This document shows positions 57,513 through 64,000 of a stretch of DNA of 64,000 nt, piece by piece. The DNA comes from Mesorhizobium zhangyense (lineage in GTDB: Bacteria > Pseudomonadota > Alphaproteobacteria > Rhizobiales > Rhizobiaceae). The notes below the pieces were generated by a model. The model was not told where the DNA came from. It ran no database searches and was given only the letters and a program-made list of their open reading frames with translations. Position numbers and translations under genes: made by a program. Numbering within the stretch: the stretch's first letter is position 1; each line of letters opens with the position of its first letter. The stretch spans positions 62,001 through 126,000 of the forward strand of contig NZ_JAAKZG010000012.1 in the NCBI RefSeq assembly GCF_011045115.1, written 5' to 3'.

Positions 57513-59519
57513 TCAAATGTGGTCGCGCGGAATCTCCTCCTTGAAGTCGCGCTCGAACACTAGTTCGTCTCCCTCGTAGGCTTCGATCCTGCCGGTGAGA
57601 TAAAAGTTTTTCGCGTCGGAGCGCATCTCCGAAAAAGTCTCGGTGCGCAGCGACCATTCATTTCGCGACAGGGTCGATGTCCAGTGCGTCTTGCCGAAAG
57701 CCGACAGTGGATCGGCGGGATCGATGGTCCACCATTCGCGCGCGACACCGCCATTCACCAGGCCGTGGTCCTTGTCGCGGATTTCGCCGAAATCATCGAC
57801 GATGACCAGCGAGACCTTGCCGGTCGCCGGATCGCGATCGACCTTGCGGCTGTTGGCGCTTTTGCGCAGCGTTTCAACCTGCCAGGGCGTGGCGCCCTCG
57901 GGTTCCGCGAAAGTGACCTCATCGCCGCTGCCGGACGGGCGCAACGGAAGATCGATCGCACCTTGTTCAAGCGTCAGCGTAACGGGCCTGGGCGAAGGCC
58001 AGACCAGCGGCCAGTAGGTGGACGAAACGGCGACCCGAAGCCGGTGGCCCTTGGCGACGCTGTAGGCGATGTCGTCAAGCTGAAGCGTGATCTCCACCGC
58101 CTCGCCGGGCGGCATGGCTTTGGGGAACTCGTGGCTGTCGCGGTGGGTGAGGTTCAGCACGCTGTATGTGATGCGCGTGGACGAGCCGTCCGGCTGAACG
58201 TCGCAGAGACGAACCGCGACCATGGCCCGTTCGTGATCGGCCACGAGCCTGAGGCGGATGACCGGGGCGCCGACGATATCCATCGCGGCTTCCAGCGGCG
58301 GCCCGTCGAAGCAGATCGATTTCTCGTCGTCCTCGCGCTGGTCGCCGGGAAGTTCCGGACCAAGCCAGATCGCGCAATATTCGCCGCCGGCCATGCCGCA
58401 ATCCTGCGGCGTGGCGACTTTCACGCTGCCGAGCGCTTTGGCGGTGTCGGCGAGCTTGCTGTCAGCCGCCAGATGCAGGCGTTTCGGCTTGATGTCTTGC
58501 GAGGGCCAGTTCTTCTCGGCGATCCAGCGGCCGGGACGTTCCTCATACCAGTCGCGCGGCGGCACCGAATCCATGACATAGAGCCGCATCGCCGGGTCGT
58601 TCTCGACGCCGGTGTCGATGCCTTTCAGCCAATGGTCCCACCAGCGCAGCGCTTCCTGCAGGAAGCCGATTGCCGGCTTGGGCACGGCAAAATGCGGATA
58701 TTTGTGGATCCACGGGCCGATCAGCCCCTTGGCCGGCGCCTGCACACCTTCGACGATCCGCGCGACGGCGTTCTTGTAAGCGTCGCCCCAACCGCCGACA
58801 GCCAGTGTCGCCGCCTTGATCTTCGAAAAATCCTCGCAGACAGAGCCGCGCTTCCAATAGGCGTCGCGGCGCTGATGCCTGAGCCAATCGGCAGGCAGGA
58901 AGGGCTCGTTCTCAAGACGCGCCAGCCACATATCCCGCCATTTGTCGCCAACTAGCGCAGGGTCGGGCGAGCGCGAGGAATAGGACAGCATGGTCGAGCC
59001 CCAGCCGAGATTCTCGTTGAGCAGCAGGCCGCCCTTGTAGTGGATGTCGTCGGCATAGCGGTCGTCGGTGGAGCAGAGCGTGATGATCGCCTTCAGCGCC
59101 TCCGGCTGCTTGGCTGCGACCTGGAGCGAATTGAACCCGCCCCAGGAAATGCCCATCATGCCGACATTGCCGTTGCACCAGGGCTGGCCTGCTGCCCAGG
59201 TGATGACATTCACCGCATCCTGCAATTCCTGCTCCGAATATTCGTCGTCCATCAGCCCTTCGGAATCGCCATTGCCGCGCATGTCGACGCGGATGCAGGC
59301 ATAGCCATGGCCGGCAAAGTAGGGGTGAGTGAGATCGTCCCGTGCCGTGGTGCCGTCGCGCTTGCGATAGGGCAGGTGCTCGAGGATCACCGGCACCGGG
59401 TCCTGATCGGCATCGTCCGGCATCCACACCCGCGCCGACAACCGGCAGCCATCGGGCATGACGATGCCCATATCGGGAAATTCGAGAACGGTGCGGGGGA
59501 AATCGGTGATGGTTTTCAT
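57513..59519 (-). CDS. CocE/NonD-family X-Pro dipeptidyl-peptidase-like hydrolase
   Basis: 668-aa hydrolase of the S15/CocE family. The nucleophile motif is MMGISWGGFNSL with Ser125; the neighbouring block is DMRGNGDSEGLMDDEYSEQELQD; the C-terminal part (about 420-668) is the jelly-roll-like domain that ends in typical beta strands (TITDPAD-like WWTIDPADPLSAFGKT). Substrates may be peptides, acyl esters or beta-lactam-like amides. Start at 59519 (MKTITDFPRTV) with GGAG. It lies upstream of, and co-directional with, the peptide ABC operon, suggesting that it processes imported compounds (inference). Too short to be a full X-Pro dipeptidyl peptidase. Confidence 0.85.
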   Translation of the reverse strand: MKTITDFPRTVLEFPDMGIVMPDGCRLSARVWMPDDADQDPVPVILEHLPYRKRDGTTARDDLTHPYFAGHGYACIRVDMRGNGDSEGLMDDEYSEQELQDAVNVITWAAGQPWCNGNVGMMGISWGGFNSLQVAAKQPEALKAIITLCSTDDRYADDIHYKGGLLLNENLGWGSTMLSYSSRSPDPALVGDKWRDMWLARLENEPFLPADWLRHQRRDAYWKRGSVCEDFSKIKAATLAVGGWGDAYKNAVARIVEGVQAPAKGLIGPWIHKYPHFAVPKPAIGFLQEALRWWDHWLKGIDTGVENDPAMRLYVMDSVPPRDWYEERPGRWIAEKNWPSQDIKPKRLHLAADSKLADTAKALGSVKVATPQDCGMAGGEYCAIWLGPELPGDQREDDEKSICFDGPPLEAAMDIVGAPVIRLRLVADHERAMVAVRLCDVQPDGSSTRITYSVLNLTHRDSHEFPKAMPPGEAVEITLQLDDIAYSVAKGHRLRVAVSSTYWPLVWPSPRPVTLTLEQGAIDLPLRPSGSGDEVTFAEPEGATPWQVETLRKSANSRKVDRDPATGKVSLVIVDDFGEIRDKDHGLVNGGVAREWWTIDPADPLSAFGKTHWTSTLSRNEWSLRTETFSEMRSDAKNFYLTGRIEAYEGDELVFERDFKEEIPRDHI

Positions 59520-59666
59520 GCCTATGCTCCTGATGACTACAGGAGGCATCGGACAGGGGCCAAAAGCAAGTCGGAGAAACGCCGCCCGGATTGCTTTTTG
59601 CGGCGAATGGCTCAATTTCGAAATCTGAATCCAGTTGGACGGACCAATTGAAAAGACCTGTTATGA

Positions 59667-59682
59667 GTGCTATTTAAAGTAC
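59667..59682. promoter_or_regulatory. Candidate autoregulatory operator of relBE
   Basis: A short near-palindrome GTGCT-atttaa-AGTAC (59667-59682) lies 22 bases before the antitoxin start, in an AT-rich stretch. RelB-type antitoxins repress their own operon by binding such dyads; the assignment is by position. Confidence 0.4.
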
Positions 59683-59703
59683 CAATAAAGGACGGAGCTT
59701 CTC

Positions 59704-59952
59704 GTGCCTCACACCATTCTTGCCGAAGTCACGGCCAGCGTTTCGGAGCTGAAAAAGAACCCGATGGGAACGGTTGCGGCCGGCGAAGGCTTTCCGGTCG
59801 CGATCCTGAACCGCAATGAGCCGGCCTTCTATTGCGTGCCAGCCAAGGCGTTCGAGGCGATGATGGACCGGATCGAGGATTTCGAACTCAATGCGATTGC
59901 CGATGCCCGCAAGGGCGAGGAGCGCATCCGGGTCGATCTCGATGCCATATGA
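59704..59952 (+). CDS. relB: RelB/Phd-type antitoxin
   Basis: 82-aa antitoxin. The N-terminal TASVSELKKNPMGTVAAGEG (about 10-29) is a Phd/YefM-RelB-like DNA-binding head, followed by FPVAILNRNEPAFYCVPAKA, and the acidic C-terminal half (DRIEDFELNAIADARKGEER) should wrap the toxin. The start is GTG at 59704 with GGAG upstream. It overlaps the toxin gene by 11 bases, the usual arrangement for coupled expression. Not associated with a plasmid or mobile element here. Confidence 0.85.
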   Translation: MPHTILAEVTASVSELKKNPMGTVAAGEGFPVAILNRNEPAFYCVPAKAFEAMMDRIEDFELNAIADARKGEERIRVDLDAI

Positions 59953-60223
59953 GGTCCAGTTCCTCACATCCGCACTCAAGGAATGGAAGAAACTCGACGC
60001 CAATACGCGTGAACAGTTCCGCAAGAAGCTGAAAGAGCGCTGCGAGAACCCGCGCCTGCCATCGGCCAAACTCCGCGACGCGAAGGATCGCTACAAGATA
60101 AAGCTCCGCAGCTCGGGCTACCGGCTGGTTTATGAAGTCATCGACGGTGAATTGGTGGTGCTGGTCATAGCCGTCGGCAGGCGGGACCGCTCGGCGATCT
60201 ATGAGGCCGCAAGCAAGCGCTGA
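59942..60223 (+). CDS. relE: RelE-family toxin
   Basis: 93-aa RelE-superfamily mRNA interferase: MPYEVQFLTSALKEWKKLDA at the N-terminus, then FRKKLKERCENPRLPSAKLR and DRYKIKLRSSGYRLVYEVID, and the C-terminal VVLVIAVGRRDRSAIYEAAS. Basic residues in the conserved positions (K and R around residues 45-60 and R near 80) fit ribosome-dependent mRNA cleavage. Start ATG at 59942 inside the antitoxin gene; longer upstream starts would be in the antitoxin coding sequence. Intact-looking pair. Confidence 0.88.
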   Translation: MPYEVQFLTSALKEWKKLDANTREQFRKKLKERCENPRLPSAKLRDAKDRYKIKLRSSGYRLVYEVIDGELVVLVIAVGRRDRSAIYEAASKR

Positions 60224-60230
60224 AGCCAGC

Positions 60231-60824
60231 TCAATTCAGCGGAATATCATTCTCGGCCTTGCCGTCCTGATATTCTCCCGAAAGCCGGTCGTATCTGGCC
60301 GAGATTTTGGCGACACGCTCCTCCAACGTCTGGCGTTCGGCTTCAGGTAACTCTCGCAACAGCTTGCGCAGGGAAAAGCTTTTCCAATAGGCGTTCTCGG
60401 CATTGTAGCCGCCGGGGTCGAGCGTGAAGACCTCTTTGAGGATTTTCAGGTCGTGCGGGATGGCGAAGCTGTCGCGCGAGTCCTCGTGGGAGAAAAGATA
60501 GTAGAAATTGTCGAAGCCGGTCCAGGTGATGGCCGACAGGCAGAGCGAACAGGGCTCGTGGGTTGACAGGAAGATGCAGTCCTTCGTGTCCGGGCGGTCG
60601 GCCTTGGGCATTTCGTAGAAACGCTTCAGGCAATGCATCTCGCCGTGCCAGAGGGGATTCTCGATCTCGTTGTTGGTTTCGGCAAGCACCAGCGACAGGT
60701 CGGCTTTGCGCAGGATCGCGGCACCGAACAGCTTGTTGCCATGGGCCACGCCTTCCGCCGTCTTCGGCACGATGTCGTCCTCGATGACGTCGAACAGGCG
60801 GTTGATCAGCGAGGTTTCGGTCAT
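60231..60824 (-). CDS. Zinc-dependent nucleoside/guanine deaminase-like protein
   Basis: 197-aa cytidine-deaminase-fold zinc enzyme: H60-G-E62 (NPLWHGEMHC) with the catalytic Glu, and P91-C92-S-L-C95 zinc ligands. The usual motif is H-A-E; here it is H-G-E. Location downstream of allantoin-pathway genes suggests a purine deaminase such as guanine deaminase, but the exact substrate is not evident. Start at 60824 (MTETSLINRLF) overlaps the AllA stop by ATGA, so it is translationally coupled; longer openings run through allA. Last gene of the leftward purine operon. Confidence 0.8.
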   Translation of the reverse strand: MTETSLINRLFDVIEDDIVPKTAEGVAHGNKLFGAAILRKADLSLVLAETNNEIENPLWHGEMHCLKRFYEMPKADRPDTKDCIFLSTHEPCSLCLSAITWTGFDNFYYLFSHEDSRDSFAIPHDLKILKEVFTLDPGGYNAENAYWKSFSLRKLLRELPEAERQTLEERVAKISARYDRLSGEYQDGKAENDIPLN

Positions 60825-61324
60825 CGGGCTTCCGGCAGGTGGATTTCGTAAGGGTGGGAGAAGTGGAATTCTTCCAGGTTCGAGCCGTCGCCGCCACGGT
60901 CGACGATCAGAAAGTCCTGCTTTTTGCCGATGGGGGTGAGTACGCCGTGCCACAGATTGCGCGGATAGTTCACGCCCTGGCCGGGCTGGGTCAGGAAGGC
61001 GTGCGGCGTTTCCGGACCGTCCTCGCCATCGTGGCAGACGACGACGAGAAAGGGGCGCGGCGACAGCGGGATGAAGGCCTGGCTGCCGAAGGGATGGCGC
61101 TCGACCATGGAGAGTTTCAGCGGAAATTTGTAAGGTGTGCCGGCGCCTATGCTGACCAGCACGCGCGCGTTCGGACCGGCGGCGTCCACCTTGGCCAGAT
61201 CGTGATAGCGCTCGGTCTTTCCACCATTGATCGGGTAGTGGTTGTCGCCGCCCTTGTCGATGACATCGCCGAACTCGGCGAAGTTCTCGCGGGTGAGCAG
61301 CTTTGCCGTGATGATCCGATCCAT
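60821..61324 (-). CDS. allA: Ureidoglycolate lyase (AllA)
   Basis: 167-aa AllA family cupin-like enzyme that cleaves ureidoglycolate to glyoxylate and urea. Motifs: ENFAEFGDVIDKGGDNHYPI, VERHPFGSQAFIPLS (about 75-89), FLTQPGQGVNYPRNLWHGVL (about 109-128) and QDFLIVDRGG. Start at 61324 (MDRIITAKLLT) with AAAGGA. Overlaps the deaminase gene by ATGA and follows the ureidoglycine aminohydrolase gene by 17 bases. Confidence 0.92.
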   Translation of the reverse strand: MDRIITAKLLTRENFAEFGDVIDKGGDNHYPINGGKTERYHDLAKVDAAGPNARVLVSIGAGTPYKFPLKLSMVERHPFGSQAFIPLSPRPFLVVVCHDGEDGPETPHAFLTQPGQGVNYPRNLWHGVLTPIGKKQDFLIVDRGGDGSNLEEFHFSHPYEIHLPEAR

Positions 61325-61341
61325 GGCGGCGTCCTTTCGGT

Positions 61342-62184
61342 TTAGGGCCGGCGCACAGCAGCGCCACCCAGCTTCATATGCCGGTTGACGTCCTTGTAGA
61401 GCAGGTAGCGGAAGTTTCCCGGTCCGCCGGCATAGCAGGCCTGCGGACAGAAGGCGCGCAGCCACATGTAATCGCCGGCCTCGACCTCGACCCAGTCCTG
61501 GTTGAGGCGGTAGACGGCCTTGCCCTCCAGAACATAGAGGCCGTGCTCCATCACATGCGTTTCGGCGAAGGGAATCACCGCGCCCGGCTCGAGGGTCACT
61601 ATGGTCAGATGCATGTCGTGGCGCAGGTCGGCCGGATCGACAAAGCGGGTCGTCGCCCATTTGCCCTCGGTGCCCGGCATGGGGGAGGGCGCGATGGCTT
61701 TCTCGTTGGCGAAGATGGCTTCCGGCACGTCGATGCCGTCGACATAGTCATAGGCCTTGCGGACCCAGTGGAAACGGACGGGTGTGCCGCTCTCGTTACG
61801 GGCGGTCCATTTGCTGGCCGGCGGCAGGAAAGCAAACCCGCCCGGCTGCAGGACATGTTTCTTGCCGTCCAAGGCGATGGTCAGTTCGCCCTCGACCACG
61901 AAGAGCGCGCCTTCGGCACCTGCGTCCGGCTCCGGCCTGTCGCTGCCGCCGCCGGGAGCGATTTCCATGATGTATTGCGAAAACGTCTCCGCAAAACCAG
62001 AGAGCGGGCGCGACAGCACCCAGGCGCGGGTGTTGTCCCAGAAAGGCAGCAGGCTGGCGACGATGTCGCTCATCACGCCCTTGGGAATGACGGCATAGGC
62101 CTCGGTGAAGACGGCACGGCCGGTCAAAAGCTGCGTCTGCGGCGGCAGGCCTCCGGTCGGGGCGTAATAGGTGCGGTCGGCCAT
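61342..62184 (-). CDS. allE: (S)-ureidoglycine aminohydrolase
   Basis: 280-aa bicupin of the AllE/YlbA (UGlyAH) family, which removes ammonia from (S)-ureidoglycine giving ureidoglycolate. Tandem cupin signatures: an N-terminal EGALFVVEGELTIALDGKKH and a C-terminal ETHVMEHGLYVLEGKAVYRL with D-Y-M-W-L-R-A-F-C-P-Q (about 240-250). Start at 62184 (MADRTYYAPTGG). It sits between the PuuE-UraD gene and allA in the leftward operon. Allantoate amidohydrolase, needed to make ureidoglycine, is not in this window. Confidence 0.9.
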   Translation of the reverse strand: MADRTYYAPTGGLPPQTQLLTGRAVFTEAYAVIPKGVMSDIVASLLPFWDNTRAWVLSRPLSGFAETFSQYIMEIAPGGGSDRPEPDAGAEGALFVVEGELTIALDGKKHVLQPGGFAFLPPASKWTARNESGTPVRFHWVRKAYDYVDGIDVPEAIFANEKAIAPSPMPGTEGKWATTRFVDPADLRHDMHLTIVTLEPGAVIPFAETHVMEHGLYVLEGKAVYRLNQDWVEVEAGDYMWLRAFCPQACYAGGPGNFRYLLYKDVNRHMKLGGAAVRRP

Positions 62185-62237
62185 TCTGGGTCCTTAGTAG
62201 TTGAGCGTTATCCCGCCCAAGCCGGAGCTTTCACGAT

Positions 62238-63656
62238 CTAGGCGGGTAAAAGGTCTTTCAGGCGCAGCAGCGCGATGCGCTCCACCTGCTTGCAGGCCGT
62301 CTCGAATTCTTCGGCGCGGCTGTTGCCGATGCGGGTTTCGAAGGCGGCGAGAATATCGTCCTTGGTCTTGCCCTTTACGGCGATAATGAAGGGAAAGCCG
62401 AAGGTGGTGACATAGGCGGCGTTGAGCTTGGAGAAGAGCTCGCGCTCGGCATCGGTCAGGGCGTCGAGCCCGGCGGAGGCCTGCTCCTGGGTGGATTCCG
62501 GTGTCAGGCGTTTTGCGGCCGCAAGCTTGCCGGCGAGGTCGGGGTGGGCGGTCAGCACGCCCAGCCGCTCCTTTTCACTCGCTGACCTGAAGGCCCGGCA
62601 GAGCGCATTGTGCAGGCCACCGGCGCTGTCGTGAGCCGATCCGAGTTCCAGCCCGTAGGCGCGTTCCGCGATCCATGGCGAATGCTCGAAGATGCCGCCG
62701 AATTTTTCGACGAACTCTTCGCGCGCCATTTTTGACGGGCGCAGCGCTTGCGGCTGATAGGGGTGATGCTCCTGCCAATGGCGGGCGATGTCGATGCGCC
62801 GCGCCAGCCAGACCTTGTCGTGGCTTTTCACGTAATCGATGAAGCGCTTGAGTGCTGCCGCGCGGCCGGGGCGGCCGACGAGGCGGCAGTGCAGGCCGAT
62901 ATTCATCATGCGCGGGCGGCCTGCCTTGCCTTCGGCGTAGAGCGTGTCGAAGGAGTCCTTCAGATAGGCGTAGAACTGGTCGCCGGAATTGAAGCCCTGC
63001 GGCGTCGCGAAACGCATGTCGTTGGCGTCGAGCGTGTAGGGGATGATCAGGTGAGCGTGGTTCTGATGCTCGAGCCAGTAGGGCAGTTCGTCGTCATAGG
63101 TGTCGGAGATATAGTCGAGGCCGCCTGCCTCGCAGGCCAGTCGCACCGTGTTGATCGAGGTGCGCCCGGTGTACCAGCCACGCGGGCGCTCGCCGGTGAC
63201 TTCGGTGTGGAGCCTTATCGCCTCAACGATGTCGGCGCGCTCAGCCTCGAGAGAATGCTCGCGGTAGTCGATCCATTTCAGCCCGTGCGAGGCGATCTCC
63301 CAGCCGGCTTCCTGCATGGCGGTCACCTGGTCGGGCGAGCGGGCAAGCGCTGTGGCGACACCATAGACGGTGACCGGAACTTCTGCCTCGGTGAACATGC
63401 GGTGCAGCCGCCAGAAGCCGGCGCGCGCGCCATATTCGTAGATCGATTCCATGTTCCAGTGACGCATGCCGACCCAGGGGGCAGCGCCGACGATCTCCGA
63501 CAGGAAGGCTTCGGAAGCGGCATCGCCATGCAGAACGCAGTTTTCGCCGCCTTCCTCGTAGTTGACGACGAACTGCACGGCGACATGCGCGCCTCCCGGC
63601 CATTTCGGGTCGGGCGGGTTGGCGCCATAGCCGCGCATGTCTCTTTCGTAACGCAT
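62238..63656 (-). CDS. puuE: Fused allantoinase (PuuE) and OHCU decarboxylase (UraD)
   Basis: 472-aa fusion of two sequential allantoin-pathway enzymes. The N-terminal part (about 1-300) is the polysaccharide-deacetylase-fold, metal-free allantoinase PuuE (VQFVVNYEEGGENCVLHGDA, ASHGLKWIDYREHSLEAERA, GLHCRLVGRPGRAAALKRFI). The C-terminal 160 residues are OHCU decarboxylase (REEFVEKFGGIFEHSPWIAE, GLDALTDAERELFSKLNAAY, T-F-G-F-P-F-I-I-A-V-K-G). So one chain would make (S)-allantoin from OHCU and then open it to allantoate. ATG at 63656; first gene of the leftward operon. Confidence 0.92.
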   Translation of the reverse strand: MRYERDMRGYGANPPDPKWPGGAHVAVQFVVNYEEGGENCVLHGDAASEAFLSEIVGAAPWVGMRHWNMESIYEYGARAGFWRLHRMFTEAEVPVTVYGVATALARSPDQVTAMQEAGWEIASHGLKWIDYREHSLEAERADIVEAIRLHTEVTGERPRGWYTGRTSINTVRLACEAGGLDYISDTYDDELPYWLEHQNHAHLIIPYTLDANDMRFATPQGFNSGDQFYAYLKDSFDTLYAEGKAGRPRMMNIGLHCRLVGRPGRAAALKRFIDYVKSHDKVWLARRIDIARHWQEHHPYQPQALRPSKMAREEFVEKFGGIFEHSPWIAERAYGLELGSAHDSAGGLHNALCRAFRSASEKERLGVLTAHPDLAGKLAAAKRLTPESTQEQASAGLDALTDAERELFSKLNAAYVTTFGFPFIIAVKGKTKDDILAAFETRIGNSRAEEFETACKQVERIALLRLKDLLPA

Positions 63657-63838
63657 GAAATCCCTCAGGCTTCCGGCGAAAGCCGAACTTGCAGATTAAG
63701 AATAATCGAAAGACTGGCCGGGGCATTCCCCTTATTATTTTTGAAAGTCTTTTTGTGGCCTTCGGCTTCTCCGGGACTTATGCATGGCATTTATTTGCCG
63801 CACAATCGATCGTTCGTGTTCACAAGCAGGGAGGCAGT
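63657..63838. promoter_or_regulatory. Divergent puuE/uraH promoter region
   Basis: 182 bases between divergent urate-pathway genes. It contains AAAGACT (63709-63715) and its complement AGTCTTT (63746-63752), separated by 30 bases, and AT-rich stretches around each. These could be operator arms of a urate-responsive regulator, but none is in view. No -10/-35 was assigned with confidence. Confidence 0.4.
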
Positions 63839-64000
63839 ATGTCGACGACGGATGGCGGGCGCCTGACGACCCATGTTCTCGATACGGCTTCCGGCAAGCC
63901 GGCCGCAGGCCTGTCGATTTCGCTGTTCAAGGTCAGCGGCAATTCGCACCGCAAGGTAAAGACCGTGGTGACGAACTCCGACGGGCGCTGCGACGAGCCG
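63839..64000 (+). CDS. uraH: 5-hydroxyisourate hydrolase (N-terminal fragment)
   Basis: First 54 residues of a transthyretin-like 5-hydroxyisourate hydrolase, the enzyme that opens HIU to OHCU; the gene continues past the right edge. LTTHVLDTASGKPAAGLSIS (about 9-28) is the N-terminal signature of the family, with the catalytic His of T-H-V-L-D, and S-D-G-R-C-D-E-P ends the visible part. GGGAGG precedes the ATG. It is divergent from the PuuE-UraD gene, with which it forms consecutive pathway steps. Confidence 0.92.
   Translation, partial: MSTTDGGRLTTHVLDTASGKPAAGLSISLFKVSGNSHRKVKTVVTNSDGRCDEP

Overview
The window is a GC-rich (roughly 60-62% by eye) chromosomal segment from an alphaproteobacterium, most likely a Mesorhizobium/Phyllobacteriaceae-like member of the Hyphomicrobiales (Rhizobiales). 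The evidence is the rhizobial/Agrobacterium-style type VI secretion (imp) layout, an ActP/HmrR-type copper module, an ExsH-like glycanase, a carnitine operon with a CdhR-type regulator, and the GC-rich palindromic intergenic repeats typical of these genomes. No rRNA, tRNA or CRISPR array was recognised.

Region 1 (1-16330) is one end of a T6SS locus. Leftward: tssA, tssB, tssC, a second tssC paralogue, tagJ, tssE and the start of tssF. Rightward from a shared AT-rich divergent promoter region: the ClpV ATPase (tssH), hcp, an unknown gene, vgrG, a DUF4123 adaptor, a candidate SHH-type nuclease effector, its probable immunity gene, a GNAT-like gene and a PAAR spike tip. The sheath, disassembly motor, tube and an armed spike cassette are present; the membrane complex (TssJ/L/M), TssK and TssG must lie outside. 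Region 2 (16331-18355) is decayed: a frameshifted Rieske ferredoxin-like gene and a multiply frameshifted HpcH/HpaI aldolase gene, then about 580 bp with no gene.

Region 3 (18356-33503) holds independent housekeeping and stress modules: an RND efflux adaptor and pump; a GntR regulator divergent from kynureninase; a small 60-aa gene divergent from a copper module (P1B ATPase, CueR/HmrR regulator, DUF305 copper chaperone) with a textbook 19-bp-spacer MerR-family promoter; a PPi-type phosphofructokinase; GABA transaminase; an L,D-transpeptidase; a 41-aa membrane peptide; and a LysE exporter. Region 4 (33570-42015) contains a large autotransporter adhesin, a TTC38-like TPR protein, xylB-xylA, a GNAT enzyme and a 69-aa protein.

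Region 5 (42025-50341) is a carnitine / gamma-butyrobetaine catabolic operon. A CdhR-like regulator is divergent from BKACE, carnitine dehydrogenase, acyl-CoA dehydrogenase, NDP-forming acyl-CoA ligase, CaiD-like hydratase and an alpha/beta hydrolase. The ligase gene carries two in-frame copies of a palindromic repeat that are translated into protein. Region 6 (50471-60223) has an ExsH-like secreted GH16 glycanase, a leftward peptide ABC transporter (binding protein, two permeases, one fused double ATPase) preceded by a CocE/NonD-type hydrolase, and a RelB-RelE toxin-antitoxin pair. Region 7 (60231-64000) is a purine/urate degradation cluster: a nucleoside-deaminase-like enzyme, AllA, ureidoglycine aminohydrolase, a PuuE-UraD fusion, and divergently the start of 5-hydroxyisourate hydrolase.

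The most novel-looking material is the T6SS cargo cassette (10120-16330), the translated repeat insertions in the CoA ligase, and the divergent metal-responsive control region at 25214-25371.
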